Assembly: GCA_023393235.1 (NCBI GenBank) | Contig: JAEWMH010000003.1 | Location: forward strand, 1 to 64,000 | DNA from: Bacillota bacterium | Lineage (GTDB): Bacteria; Bacillota; Bacilli; Paenibacillales; NBRC-103111 | Direction: 5' to 3' | Length of the DNA stretch: 64,000 bases | Part shown: piece after piece, positions 33,705-43,392 of the stretch | Layout of the letters: every line of letters begins with the position of its first letter | How positions within the stretch are numbered: position 1 is the stretch's first letter | Notes under the pieces: generated by a model | Database searches by the model: none | Told to the model about the DNA's origin: nothing | What the model saw: only the letters and a program-made list of their open reading frames with translations | Translations under genes and position numbers: made by a program

Positions 33705-34190
33705 TTACATGCCGCCGTGGCCGCCTCCCATGGAATGGGCCCAATCGTGGCTGTCCAGCTCCTTGGCAGTCATCTTCTTCCCTGCGCCCGCTTCTTTAAT
33801 AAACTTGTCCGCATCCGCTTCCTTGGCAAAGGACACCACCCCGAAGCTCATGGGCGTTTTGATGCCTTTGTCATAGACATATACCGCCTGGTCCAGGTTA
33901 ATCCACTCTTTGGTGTAATAATCCCGGACGAATGCAGCCCCTACCTTATCCCTGCCGTTTTTGTTCAGCCATACGTACAAATCTCCTAGATCATCGAACT
34001 TCAGCGGCTTCTGATCCTTCAAAATAATCTGTGTGGCGTATTGGTCATCCTTGATCAGCATCTGGCAAACTTCACATTTGTCTACACCCTCGTTAATGGC
34101 AACCGCCTTATACTCCGTTTTGCCGCAGGCAGAAAGCACCGCCAGGGCCAATACCAGAACCATCAAAACCAGTACCGGTTGTTTCTTCAT
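33705..34190 (-). CDS. nosL: NosL copper-binding lipoprotein
   Basis: A 161-residue lipoprotein with lipobox LSAC. The NosL domain has the Cu(I)-binding motif CEVCQMLIKDDQYATQI near residue 40 and KFDDLGDLYVWL. The C-terminus is rich in His, Gly and Met (HDWAHSMGGGHGGM), a further possible copper site. NosL donates copper to the N2O reductase maturation pathway. Its ATG overlaps the end of nosD by 4 bases. Confidence 0.9.
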   Translation of the reverse strand: MKKQPVLVLMVLVLALAVLSACGKTEYKAVAINEGVDKCEVCQMLIKDDQYATQIILKDQKPLKFDDLGDLYVWLNKNGRDKVGAAFVRDYYTKEWINLDQAVYVYDKGIKTPMSFGVVSFAKEADADKFIKEAGAGKKMTAKELDSHDWAHSMGGGHGGM

Positions 34191-35578
34191 TGCGCTTTTC
34201 CTCCTTTAATAAAAATCAAACCGCTGGCCGCCAGCAAGAGCGCCCCGCAAAGAATGGAAGCCCATCTGCCGCCAGCCGCAGGATCAGCCGGTTCAGCAGC
34301 GGCCCGCGGTTTCATCAGCGGTGCCTGATCCATCAGATCCTCCCGGCTGCCCGAACCGAACAGCCCCTCCAGAAACAGCATACCCGGCGCCCCGAAAAAC
34401 AGCTGGTAGGCAGGCGTTTCATCTGTCAAGCTGAGGAAGAAGGAGTTGCTCCGGTAGGGCAAATCACTGATGCCGTCCCCTTGCAGATCCAAACCGCCAT
34501 GATCATCCCAAAAATTATGCTCGATGATGTTCCCCGCTTCCGCTACCGCCTGGGCCTGAATCACATTGGCCACAAAATCATTGCCGGTGAGCCGGTTGCC
34601 CTCCGCATCGGTCATTTGAATCCCCAAAAAATTGCGCAGAAACCGGTTGTTCTTGATGGTGGTGTCCCGCAGGGTTTGGGCATAGATGCCCAACCGGTTG
34701 CCCTCCACACGGTTATTCTCCAACAGCACCCGCTTCACGTCGAACAGCAGAATGCCCTGGGCGGTGGCATTGGCGCTTTGTTTGGCAAAATCATTCCCCG
34801 TGACCTGCGCCCCTTCATCCGCCATAATCATGGCTCCGGTCACATTGCGGCTGCCCGTATTGCCGGTGACTGCCGTATCCCGGCTGAACATCAGGTGGTA
34901 GCCGTACCGGGATTCAGTGACCATGTTGCCCTCAATCCGGTTGCCTGCCCCTTTTTCAATATAAACCCCGTCAAACATATTGCTGATCCGGTTATTCCGG
35001 ATCTGATTGCGGTCTGATTCCAGGAGATCAATGCCATTCCCCCGTTCCACCGGCTCTTCATCCTGGGATAGGCCGGTTTCCGGGACCGTCGTTCCTTCGA
35101 TATGTATGTGTTCCAGAATATTCTCGTGGGCTTGATGGAGACGGATACCGAAGCCCTGTGTGGCAATGGTCAGGCTGTTCAGAAGGTTGCAGCTGCCAGC
35201 CACCTCCAAGGCCACACTGTCCGGATCCTCACGGGTATCCTCAATCCCGATTCCCGTCAGCTCTGCGCCGGAGGCCTCCAGCCGAATCACCGGTCCATCC
35301 GTTCCATTCACTACCTTGGCTTTACCGTCTCCCTGGAGACGCAGCGGCTTTCGGATCACCAGAGGTCCAACATACCGTCCCTCCGGAATCCGGAGCACAC
35401 TGCCTTCCCCCGCCGCATCCACCAACGCCTGAAGTGAGGCCGGCTCTCCAGCCGATGCTCCTCCTGCCGCTTTCACCGGTCCGGCTGTCAGCCCCAGAAC
35501 CGCTCCCGCCAGCACAAAACACAAAAGGAACAAGAGGAGCCTGTCACGTTTTTTTCGTTCCGACACGCTGCCGTCCAT
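34187..35578 (-). CDS. nosD: NosD-like periplasmic/extracytoplasmic copper-maturation protein
   Basis: A 463-residue secreted beta-helix protein: a signal/membrane segment (LLLFLLCFVLAGAVLGLTAG), then many right-handed parallel beta-helix (CASH/NosD) turns such as NRISNMFDGVYIEKGAGNRIEGN and GILLFDVKRVLLENNRVEGN, and a C-terminal membrane helix (ILCGALLLAASGLIFIKGG) that anchors it. ATG 35578 follows AAAGGAGG at a long spacing of 13; an in-frame start at 35626 is upstream of that site. It is the first gene of the nosD-L-Y-F set. Confidence 0.85.
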   Translation of the reverse strand: MDGSVSERKKRDRLLLFLLCFVLAGAVLGLTAGPVKAAGGASAGEPASLQALVDAAGEGSVLRIPEGRYVGPLVIRKPLRLQGDGKAKVVNGTDGPVIRLEASGAELTGIGIEDTREDPDSVALEVAGSCNLLNSLTIATQGFGIRLHQAHENILEHIHIEGTTVPETGLSQDEEPVERGNGIDLLESDRNQIRNNRISNMFDGVYIEKGAGNRIEGNMVTESRYGYHLMFSRDTAVTGNTGSRNVTGAMIMADEGAQVTGNDFAKQSANATAQGILLFDVKRVLLENNRVEGNRLGIYAQTLRDTTIKNNRFLRNFLGIQMTDAEGNRLTGNDFVANVIQAQAVAEAGNIIEHNFWDDHGGLDLQGDGISDLPYRSNSFFLSLTDETPAYQLFFGAPGMLFLEGLFGSGSREDLMDQAPLMKPRAAAEPADPAAGGRWASILCGALLLAASGLIFIKGGKAQ

Positions 35579-35701
35579 GGGGTTTCCGCGGCCTCCTTTG
35601 TCTGTCCGGCAACCCGGACGCTTCATTTAGGACGTGTCTGAAAAATTGCTCCCCCGGAGCTTTCAGACACCCCCTAGTATATCGGACCTGACATGGCCCC
35701 G

Positions 35702-37504
35702 TCATTTTTTTCGTTCTTTTTTTTCAAAATCGGCCAAAACCTCCATCACCTGACGGAACAGCATAACCGCCTCTGAGCCGCTTGCCTTCTGCTTCAGGGA
35801 AACCACCGCAACGGCATACCGGGGAGCCTCCACCGGACCGTACCCGATAAACCATTGGTTGTACAGATCTGTTCCTGCCTCGGGGACCTGGGCTGTTCCG
35901 GATTTGCCTGCCAGATGCCAGCTGGCTCCCTTCAGGGCCATTCCCGTGCCGTTGACCACCACGTCCTGCATCCACTTGAGAAGGGTCTCTGAAGTCCCCT
36001 TGGATATACCATCCTCACCGGACAAAAGCTTCGCCGGAAACTCCGCCAGCTTCCGGTCCGTCTGGTAACGCACCTCCTGCACCGCCCTGACGGACTGAAG
36101 CTTGCCGCCATTCAGCAGTGTTACCACCATATTAGCCGCCTGTAAGGGAGTCATACGCACATCGCGTTGCCCAATGGCCGTCTGCAGCCGGGCACCCTCG
36201 TCCTTCCGCGCCGCCTCATCCGTCCAGATTGTACCGCTGCCCTCCCGGTCCAGTTGGCGGAAGACAGGGTCCTGCAGCAGCTTGCCGCTCCAGCCCACCG
36301 TGTCTCCAACGCCCAGCTTCCGGGCGGTTTCCTCTACCTGCTCCGGTGTCAGCCGCTGCATAATTTGCCCGAACACAATATTGCAGGATTGGGCATAAGC
36401 CTGACGGAAGGTAAGCGTACCATGCCCCTCCTTTTTCCAGCAGGTAAAATGGTATTTGCCCCAGGCCCCCTTACATTCGAACCGTTCATCGGGACGGGCA
36501 ACACCTGCCTCAAGCGCGGCGGCGGCGATCACAGTTTTGAAGATGGAGCCCGGGGTGGCCTCCAACAGCGCCTGATTGGCCCAGCCCTTATCCTGCGGAT
36601 TTACACTGTCCGGATCGAAGCGGGGCCGGCTGACTATACCGGCAATATCTGCTGTCTTTGCATCCAACACCACAATAGCCCCGTTCTTCAAACCCGCCTC
36701 GTCCGCCAGCAGTTCCAAGCCGTTCTGAAGACCGGCGTCCAGAGTGGTCATCACCTTCAGCGGATAATAGGTATTCTCTGGTGCATGAAGCCGGTAGCCG
36801 ATGTCGGGAATCGGCTCATTGCGGGAGTCCGTATACAACGAAAGGAAAGTACCTCCCAACCCGTTCAATAGAGGTTGAAAGGATTTTTCCAAACCGGCTG
36901 CGCCGATTAGACTGTCTGAAGCCAGACGCCCCGCCTCCACCATAGGCCTAAACTCCGCCTTCACCCGCTCCGGATTCTGCCCGATGTACCCGATCAATTG
37001 CGCCGCGTTATAGGGGGGAAGATACCGCTTTCTGAAGGGCACCACCGCCACAGCAGCTGGCTGCAGCTTGCGGATGGTCTGGGCAGTGCCGGGGGAGAGC
37101 GGCAGCGGCTTATTTCCGCCAGCGCCCGTCCAGAACCGGGGAACCGTCAGCTCCCGTCGGAACCGGACCCATTCCTGCGGCTCTATGCTCAGCACCCGGC
37201 CCATTGTCTCCGCCTCCTCTTGGCTGATTGAAGCTGCCAGCGAAACAGGAAACACCAATAGCGCCGAATACGTCTCGCCTGTGAGAGACACCCCGTTCCG
37301 GTCATAAAAATCCCCGCGCCCTGAATCCAGCAGCAGCCGCTGCTCACGCTGCAGCACGGATTGGCGGACCAGATCCACCGGAGTGGAGGCACGCTCCACC
37401 TCCTGGACCGTCTGAAGCCAGAGAAGTCTTCCTGCCAAAGCCGCTATTGCCGCAACAAGCCCCAGCAGGATGAAAAATATGCGGCGCTTATCCATCCTCA
37501 TCAT
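35702..37504 (-). CDS. class B penicillin-binding protein (D,D-transpeptidase)
   Basis: A 600-residue peptidoglycan transpeptidase. An N-terminal membrane anchor (FFILLGLVAAIAALAGRLLW) precedes a PBP-dimer domain (DFYDRNGVSLTG) and a transpeptidase domain. Active-site motifs are SIFK near residue 320 (TPGSIFKTV), SCN near 373, and KSG near 534 (AGKSGTAQ). No transglycosylase or PASTA domain is present. The start is uncertain among ATG 37504, 37501 and 37495. In B. subtilis the sporulation gene pbpI lies downstream of the yrrL-yrrO region, so this may be its counterpart, but two genes intervene here. Confidence 0.88.
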   Translation of the reverse strand: MMRMDKRRIFFILLGLVAAIAALAGRLLWLQTVQEVERASTPVDLVRQSVLQREQRLLLDSGRGDFYDRNGVSLTGETYSALLVFPVSLAASISQEEAETMGRVLSIEPQEWVRFRRELTVPRFWTGAGGNKPLPLSPGTAQTIRKLQPAAVAVVPFRKRYLPPYNAAQLIGYIGQNPERVKAEFRPMVEAGRLASDSLIGAAGLEKSFQPLLNGLGGTFLSLYTDSRNEPIPDIGYRLHAPENTYYPLKVMTTLDAGLQNGLELLADEAGLKNGAIVVLDAKTADIAGIVSRPRFDPDSVNPQDKGWANQALLEATPGSIFKTVIAAAALEAGVARPDERFECKGAWGKYHFTCWKKEGHGTLTFRQAYAQSCNIVFGQIMQRLTPEQVEETARKLGVGDTVGWSGKLLQDPVFRQLDREGSGTIWTDEAARKDEGARLQTAIGQRDVRMTPLQAANMVVTLLNGGKLQSVRAVQEVRYQTDRKLAEFPAKLLSGEDGISKGTSETLLKWMQDVVVNGTGMALKGASWHLAGKSGTAQVPEAGTDLYNQWFIGYGPVEAPRYAVAVVSLKQKASGSEAVMLFRQVMEVLADFEKKERKK

Positions 37505-37551
37505 CCTTTGCTTTCTCTTCCTCTCCAGTATGGGCAACATTTCCACCGCCA

Positions 37552-37588
37552 AAACAAAAACAGGCCCCCTCGGATAAAGGGAGCCTGC
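37552..37588 (-). terminator. terminator after the pectate lyase gene
   Basis: On the minus strand CAGGCTCCCT faces AGGGGGCCTG, followed by TTTTTGTTTT. Confidence 0.85.
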
Positions 37589-37605
37589 CTCCAGCCCGCA
37601 AACGG

Positions 37606-39483
37606 TTATTTGTCTCCGGTAATGACGGTTAACGAGCCTTTGTCCAGGGTGAGCCCCAGATCGCTCTTGGACTTGGTATCCACAACCTCTACGTACACTT
37701 TGTTTTCATAATATCCGGTAGTGGCGGCCAGCTTCAGAATCTTGCCCGGCCACTCTCCCGCCCAGGTATAGCCGGTAATGCGTTCCAGCTCGATTTCGTT
37801 CAAATTATGCTTGATGACGCCGTCGCGGCCGGAGAAAATGGGCTTGTTGGTGCCAACCTCATAAAACCGGTACCACAGGGTTTTATTGGCATCCGGAACG
37901 ATATAAATGCCGGCCGGGTCCTTTTTATCCAGCTTCATTCCGTCTACACGGACATCATTGAAATAACCCAGCGCCGAATCCACCGCCTGCTTCACCTCCG
38001 GCGTTTGCTCCGGCAGGCTCATGAGATAAGCGATAATACCCACCGATTCGGAGCCGGAGATGGACGGATGTTCGTAGGCTCTTGCCGGGCGGGGCTCGTA
38101 GGTCACGGGATCACTTTGGGCGCACCAGGCCGTTAATACTCCGTTGGCCTTGATTTGGGATTTCAGGATATAATCCAGCCCTTTATCCAGGGAGGTTTGC
38201 AAGCGGGAGGCAAGTGAATCCTCCACTACCCCGTTATCAAACGGGAATTGTTTATTCTTCATCATGGTCAGCACATTCAAAACACGGACCATGGCATTAT
38301 CGTTGAAGGTTACATAATCGGAATAGTTGCCCCGGGCCGGGTAGGTCTGCGGCCATCCTCCCGAAGGATATTGCATCTTCAGCAGGGTATCGGAGGCTTC
38401 CTCCACTGCTTTTTTGTACTTCTCATCCTTGGTCTGGCCGTACATGTACGACAGGAAGAGGATTTCGTCGGTGGTGCCGTTATTATCAATGGTTGCCAGC
38501 TCCACACCTGCTTCGTTGATCCAACTGGAACGTTTCTCCACACCGTCCCAAGCTCCCTTTTCCAGCACAAACTTGGGTGTTTCCTTGCTCCATGCCCCGT
38601 TGATCTGATAAGTCAGAATGTTATCGGCAGTGACTGTATCCTTTTGGAGATCGCCGGTATAATAAGCTGCCTTCAAGAGGGGAATTCCCGCCGGTGCTTG
38701 GGCAGGCTTAATCGTTCCGTCTGCCTCCAGTTCCTCCTTGATGGTGAGGATGGCCACAGTTTGGCCATTGGCCTGTACTTCGGTTTTCACATTTTGGACG
38801 GTCAAAAAGCGGGTTAGCTTCGGGTCCAGGTCCGTCCATAACCCGGTTGCCGCCGTCAATCGGATGTCCCCCGGCTCCAGCTTGCTGAACTTGCCGTTCA
38901 GCACTACCTCCACCTCATGGGCGGACAAGGCTTTGGCGCTCTGAACCTTCACATGCGGCTCCTGCTGCACCAGTTCAGCCAGCTTTTTTACTTCCTCGGC
39001 GGTAAGCTTCGCTTGGGGGCTGAAGCTGCCGTCCGGAAGAGCCTTCATATAGCCTTCTGCCGTAACGGCCCCTACGTAACCCTTGCTCCAGTTGGAAATG
39101 GACTTGGCGTCCGGATAGGCGTCCGCTGCCGCCGGCTCCAGCTGCAGCTGCTTGGCTCTTGCTATCATAATCGCCGCCTGCTCCCGGGTAATTGCGTCCT
39201 GCAGCCGCACGGTTCCGTCCGGGAACCCGCTGATCAGGCCGGCGGCCCGGGCTTTGCCCAACAGCTCCGCCTGGGAGGAATGGGCATCTACATCAACAAA
39301 GCCAGCATATGCAGAATCCTTCACCTGAAGAGCTTGGGTTAAAGCCGTCAACAGACTTTCCCGGGTCGCGTCCCCGGATGCAGAGGCGGCAAACGCGCTG
39401 CCTGCTCCGGCTGTTAATGTGAAGGCCAAGGCTGCGGTAATAATCACTTTCCCTTTTTGGGTTTTATTCTTTCTGGTATTCAT
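37606..39483 (-). CDS. S-layer-anchored pectate lyase (PL10)
   Basis: A 625-residue exported enzyme that cleaves polygalacturonate by beta-elimination. Parts in order: signal peptide ending SAFA; two S-layer-homology motifs (about 55-170) with GLISGFPDGTVRLQDAITREQ and GYMKALPDGSFSPQAKLT; a beta-rich linker domain; and a PL10 catalytic domain in the last 330 residues. The catalytic part has TIDNNGTTDEILFLS, YPSGGWPQTYP, FNDNAMVRVL and YEHPSISGSESVGI. ATG 39483 follows GGAGGGAG. The SLH pair should hold the enzyme at the cell wall, fitting use of plant material. It has its own terminator. Confidence 0.9.
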   Translation of the reverse strand: MNTRKNKTQKGKVIITAALAFTLTAGAGSAFAASASGDATRESLLTALTQALQVKDSAYAGFVDVDAHSSQAELLGKARAAGLISGFPDGTVRLQDAITREQAAIMIARAKQLQLEPAAADAYPDAKSISNWSKGYVGAVTAEGYMKALPDGSFSPQAKLTAEEVKKLAELVQQEPHVKVQSAKALSAHEVEVVLNGKFSKLEPGDIRLTAATGLWTDLDPKLTRFLTVQNVKTEVQANGQTVAILTIKEELEADGTIKPAQAPAGIPLLKAAYYTGDLQKDTVTADNILTYQINGAWSKETPKFVLEKGAWDGVEKRSSWINEAGVELATIDNNGTTDEILFLSYMYGQTKDEKYKKAVEEASDTLLKMQYPSGGWPQTYPARGNYSDYVTFNDNAMVRVLNVLTMMKNKQFPFDNGVVEDSLASRLQTSLDKGLDYILKSQIKANGVLTAWCAQSDPVTYEPRPARAYEHPSISGSESVGIIAYLMSLPEQTPEVKQAVDSALGYFNDVRVDGMKLDKKDPAGIYIVPDANKTLWYRFYEVGTNKPIFSGRDGVIKHNLNEIELERITGYTWAGEWPGKILKLAATTGYYENKVYVEVVDTKSKSDLGLTLDKGSLTVITGDK

Positions 39484-39696
39484 CGTTAGCTCCCTCCGGT
39501 TATGTACAGATAAAGTAAGAATACAATCGCAATTGTAAAGGCTTTCACACATAACATGAATAATCCCTTCCTCAGATGATGGATTTATGGGGGTACTTTG
39601 GGACGATTGGGTGGAATATCCAATCTGGGGATCATCCTCTTTACAATTCCTTTATATTTCCACATATGTCCGACTTACAAACATCTCCTCCCAAAG

Positions 39697-39740
39697 GAAA
39701 AGCCCGCAGCCCTCCCGGAAGGGAGTATCTGCGGGCTTTG
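39697..39740 (-). terminator. terminator after the second chemoreceptor gene
   Basis: AAAGCCCGCAG faces CTGCGGGCTTT around a GGGAGGG-rich loop; on the minus strand the stem ends in GCTTTTCC. Confidence 0.85.
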
Positions 39741-39761
39741 GCCCGTAAGCATTTGGTTTTA

Positions 39762-41909
39762 TTATACAGTGAATTTCTTGAGCTGCTCCTGAAGCGATAC
39801 GGACAGGGACTCCAGGCTTTCGGACAGCTTCACCAAACCTTCGCTGACACTCAGCTGCTCGTTGCTTAAGGAGGCCACCTCTTCGGAGGTCGCGGAGGAT
39901 TCCTCGGACACAGCGCTGACATTGCTCATGGCATCGGTCAGGGTGGACTGGGATTCTTCCAATGAACCCAGAGAGTGGTTGACACCCTTCAACCGTTCGC
40001 TTAATCCGTCCATTTGACTGCGGACCTGGCCGAAGATCAAATCCGCTTCCTTTACAGAAGTGATCTGCTGTTGGAAAACTGGGTAAGCATCCGACAAGGC
40101 GGTTACCGTTTCATCAATTTCACGCTGGATGGTATCTGTAATCTGGCCGACAATCTCGATGGATTGTTTGGACTGCTCCGCCAGCTTGCGGATTTCATCG
40201 GCGACTACCATGAAGCTTTTGCCTGCAGCGCCTGCACGGGCGGCTTCAATGGTTGCGTTCAAGGACAGGATATTGGTTTGTTTGGAGATATTGTTCAGCA
40301 TCTCCAGGATCTTGCGGATGGAGGAGGTGCTTTCCTTCAGGTGATCCACCTTTTCCACCATATTGCGGGTCATTTGCTCGGTATCATTGGTCTTGGCAAT
40401 CAAATCCGCCATATACACGGTGCCCCGTTCGCTGACCTGTTCCACCTGGATGGTGGCATGGTTCATTTCCTCATTGGCTTTTGCCATCTCGCGCATTTTG
40501 AGGCCGATTTCATAGGTGATGGTATTGCCCTTCTCCGCCTCTACCGCAAGGCTGGATGCCCCATTGGCAATTTCCTCCGTAGCCACGGCAATCTCCTTGG
40601 CGGAAATGGCGGTTTGCTTGGAAACATTCAACAGGACATTGGAGTTGTTCAGCACCTCTTGGGCGGAATGGTTGGTCTGCTGGACCAGCTTGGTGATCTG
40701 CTCCATCATCTGGTTGAAGCTTTGACCCAACTGACCGATTTCATCCCGGCTGGTAAAGCGTGTCCGCACGGTCAGATTGCCCTGCTCACCCTGCTGCATC
40801 AGATTGCGCAGATTAATCAGCGGCCGGCCTACCATCCAGGCTACGAAGAAGCCCGAAGCCACCGCAAAGGCCATAGCGACCAAAACCATAATAATCGTCA
40901 GGTTCCAAATTTTCTCGGCATCCTTCACCAGGTCATCCACGGGTACAGCAGTAGCCACTGTCCAGGGGGACACACCCAGCTTCTTGAAGATGGTCAGCTT
41001 ACCGTCAATAGTCATGCTTTCCGCGGACTCCGTCGACTGCTTCTGATCCTCGCTGCTAAGGGTCACATCAAAAGCCTTGCCCACCCGCGCCGGGTCAGGC
41101 GTCCGGACCAAATTGCCGTTTTCATCGATGATGACAACCGGGGCTTCTCCCTCTTTGTTCAGGTTCTCAAGTCCCGCATGCAGCATCTTTTCCTTCAATT
41201 CAATCAAAAGCACATATTGCTTGTTGCCGGTTTGAATATCCTTCAACAGACGGCCCATGCCGAATACGCCCTTGATATTGCCCCAATAGCTTTCGGGAAT
41301 AGTCGGCAGCCATACTGCGGCACCGTCCCCTTCCACAACCTTCTTAAACCATTCCTGCTCCCTTACTTTCTCGCGGATGGTAACAGAGTTGCTGTCCGTG
41401 CCGAGATTCCTGCTGTCTTCATTGATGCCGATCAGCACGGCCGTGGAAACATCATTCTTGCCGGAGAAGAACGATCCCAACCGGGTACTGGCGGTTTGCT
41501 GCGCCTGAAGCTGGTCGTAAGCGCTCAGGGTGGTATCGGAGATATTGCGCAGCGACTTCATGAAATCCTGGTCTGTCAGCATCTGCATGGTGATATCTTC
41601 GTACACCTTCAAGGCCTGCTCGGTATTGCTGCCGGCTAATGTAATTGTCTTTTCAGTAGCCTGGGCGACTTTGTCTTTAATAATCGCTTTGGACTGCATG
41701 TATGAAAAAAGACCCACCGCCAGCACCAGAAGCACAATACAGGAAAAGAAAATTAAAAATAGCTTGACGCTGACCGATCTTGCCGGGTTCATGGATATTT
41801 GAGTATTGGTGCCCGAGTAAGATTCCCCCACCCCATCCTTTGTAAGCGTTTTCCGTCCCTGCTTTATCCGATCGACAAGTCCTCTGGGGTCAGGCAGTTG
41901 AATTTTCAT
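39762..41909 (-). CDS. methyl-accepting chemotaxis protein with dCache sensor
   Basis: A 715-residue chemoreceptor with an unusual cytoplasmic N-terminal extension of about 45 residues. Then helix 1 (SVKLFLIFFSCIVLLVLAVG), a large double-Cache-type sensor domain (about 70-335) with WLPTIPESYWG and VVIIDENGNLVRTPDP, helix 2 (about 340-365), HAMP with LGQSFNQMMEQI, and a signalling domain. Its tip carries ISKQTNILSLNATIEAARAG followed by KSFMVVADEIRKLAEQS. dCache receptors typically sense amino acids or other small ligands. It follows the pectate lyase region and could serve plant-derived attractants, but that is speculation. Confidence 0.9.
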   Translation of the reverse strand: MKIQLPDPRGLVDRIKQGRKTLTKDGVGESYSGTNTQISMNPARSVSVKLFLIFFSCIVLLVLAVGLFSYMQSKAIIKDKVAQATEKTITLAGSNTEQALKVYEDITMQMLTDQDFMKSLRNISDTTLSAYDQLQAQQTASTRLGSFFSGKNDVSTAVLIGINEDSRNLGTDSNSVTIREKVREQEWFKKVVEGDGAAVWLPTIPESYWGNIKGVFGMGRLLKDIQTGNKQYVLLIELKEKMLHAGLENLNKEGEAPVVIIDENGNLVRTPDPARVGKAFDVTLSSEDQKQSTESAESMTIDGKLTIFKKLGVSPWTVATAVPVDDLVKDAEKIWNLTIIMVLVAMAFAVASGFFVAWMVGRPLINLRNLMQQGEQGNLTVRTRFTSRDEIGQLGQSFNQMMEQITKLVQQTNHSAQEVLNNSNVLLNVSKQTAISAKEIAVATEEIANGASSLAVEAEKGNTITYEIGLKMREMAKANEEMNHATIQVEQVSERGTVYMADLIAKTNDTEQMTRNMVEKVDHLKESTSSIRKILEMLNNISKQTNILSLNATIEAARAGAAGKSFMVVADEIRKLAEQSKQSIEIVGQITDTIQREIDETVTALSDAYPVFQQQITSVKEADLIFGQVRSQMDGLSERLKGVNHSLGSLEESQSTLTDAMSNVSAVSEESSATSEEVASLSNEQLSVSEGLVKLSESLESLSVSLQEQLKKFTV

Positions 41910-42003
41910 GAATCCACCATCCTATGTATTCTGTCTTATTCTTGTCTCACTACATTCTTCGACAAATCTATAGGAAATCCTTTATAGTTTTTTTACAAAA
42001 AAT

Positions 42004-42039
42004 TAAAACCTCCAATTAAAAATAATTTGGAGGTTTTTA
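42004..42039. terminator. terminator after trhP2
   Basis: AAAACCTCCAA faces TTGGAGGTTTTT. It ends the alaS-to-trhP transcription direction (minus strand) and works in both orientations. Confidence 0.9.
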
Positions 42040-42083
42040 CAATTGACTGGAATTGATCCCCACGTTTATAGAAATGACTCTCT

Positions 42084-43391
42084 TTACATCTTCCGTTTAC
42101 GCATCATATCATAAGGCTTGACCGGCTGCTCCACCTTCAAACGAACATGCTGCAGCGGATGGCGAGCGGCATCCAGAGACATACCGTCCATATCCGTCAG
42201 AGCCTCCACCTTCTGGGTGAAAAATCTTCCCTCTGGCCCAAAAAACTCCACTTCCTGCCCGGGTTTAAAATGGTTCCGCTGCTCTACGACCGCGCTTCGG
42301 GTCCCGGGATCATAATCCACCACCAGTCCTGCAAAATCGTAATCGATCATTTTCTCCTCGGGACCGTAGATATGGTCCTCATGGCCCGGCTCATCAAAGA
42401 AGAAGCCCGTGTTCAACGGCCGGTTGGCTGCCTTGTGGATTTCGTTCAGCCATTCCTGGCGCAAAGTGTAGCCCACGGGATCGGCCATATAGGCATCCAA
42501 GGCCTGCCGGTACGCATTCACCACCGTGGCCACATAATGGATGCTCTTCATCCGCCCCTCAATCTTGAAGCTGTCCACGCCTGATTCCACCAGCTCCGGG
42601 ATATGCCCGATCATACACAGATCCTTGGCACCCATCGTAAACTGATGCTCCTCCGGACCCGCCACCGCCACTCCGGTGCCTTCTTCCTCCGTACCGGCAA
42701 ACAGATCGTACTTCCAGCGGCAGGATTGGCAGCAGCCCCCGCGGTTGGAGTCCCTGTCGGTAAAGTGGTTGGACAGCACGCAGCGTCCGGACCATGAGCT
42801 GCACATGGCCCCGTGGATAAATGCCTCAATCTCAATATCCACCTTTTGCTTGATCTCCAGAATTTCCTCCAGGCCGGCCTCGCGGGCCAGCACCACCCGG
42901 TCCACTCCTTCATCCTTCCAGAACTTCACCGTTCTCCAGTTCATGGTGGATTGCTGGGTAGACAGATGGAGCTCCAGCTTGGGGGCGGCTTTTTTGCAGG
43001 TTTCAATAATAGCCGGGTCGGCCACGATAATGGCGGCTACTCCTGCTTCCTGCAGATTGGCCAGATAATCCTCCAAGCCGGGGATGTCTTCGTTATGGGC
43101 AAAAATATTGGCGGCCACATAGATTTTGGCTCCATACCGGGAGGCAAAATCCACCCCCTGGCGCATTTCCTCAAAGCTGAAATTGTCGGCGCCGGAACGC
43201 AGGCCGTATTTTTGCCCGCCGATATATACCGCATCCGCTCCGTAGCGGACGGCAAACTTCAGCTTCTCCAGGCTGCCGGCAGGCCCCAGAAGCTCAGGCT
43301 TGGCCAGCTTGCGGGTATGCTGCTGTCTGACTATAGATGCTGTTTGTTCCATGCGGTTCTCGCCTGCCTTTATCATAGTATGGCGGTCCAT
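42084..43391 (-). CDS. trhP2: U32-family tRNA hydroxylation protein TrhP2 (YrrO)
   Basis: A 435-residue U32-family protein. It has LLGPAGSLEKLKFAVRYGADAVYIGG at the N-terminus and the U32 signature EAFIHGAMC...GRCVLS, with further cysteines in GGCCQSCRWKY that probably hold an iron-sulfur cluster. In B. subtilis TrhP1/TrhP2 (YrrN/YrrO) make 5-hydroxyuridine at the wobble position of tRNAs using prephenate. It starts 2 bases after the trhP1 stop. ATG 43391 is taken; ATG 43352 is possible. The older name, collagenase-like protease, is probably misleading. Confidence 0.88.
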   Translation of the reverse strand: MDRHTMIKAGENRMEQTASIVRQQHTRKLAKPELLGPAGSLEKLKFAVRYGADAVYIGGQKYGLRSGADNFSFEEMRQGVDFASRYGAKIYVAANIFAHNEDIPGLEDYLANLQEAGVAAIIVADPAIIETCKKAAPKLELHLSTQQSTMNWRTVKFWKDEGVDRVVLAREAGLEEILEIKQKVDIEIEAFIHGAMCSSWSGRCVLSNHFTDRDSNRGGCCQSCRWKYDLFAGTEEEGTGVAVAGPEEHQFTMGAKDLCMIGHIPELVESGVDSFKIEGRMKSIHYVATVVNAYRQALDAYMADPVGYTLRQEWLNEIHKAANRPLNTGFFFDEPGHEDHIYGPEEKMIDYDFAGLVVDYDPGTRSAVVEQRNHFKPGQEVEFFGPEGRFFTQKVEALTDMDGMSLDAARHPLQHVRLKVEQPVKPYDMMRKRKM

Positions 43392-43392
43392 A

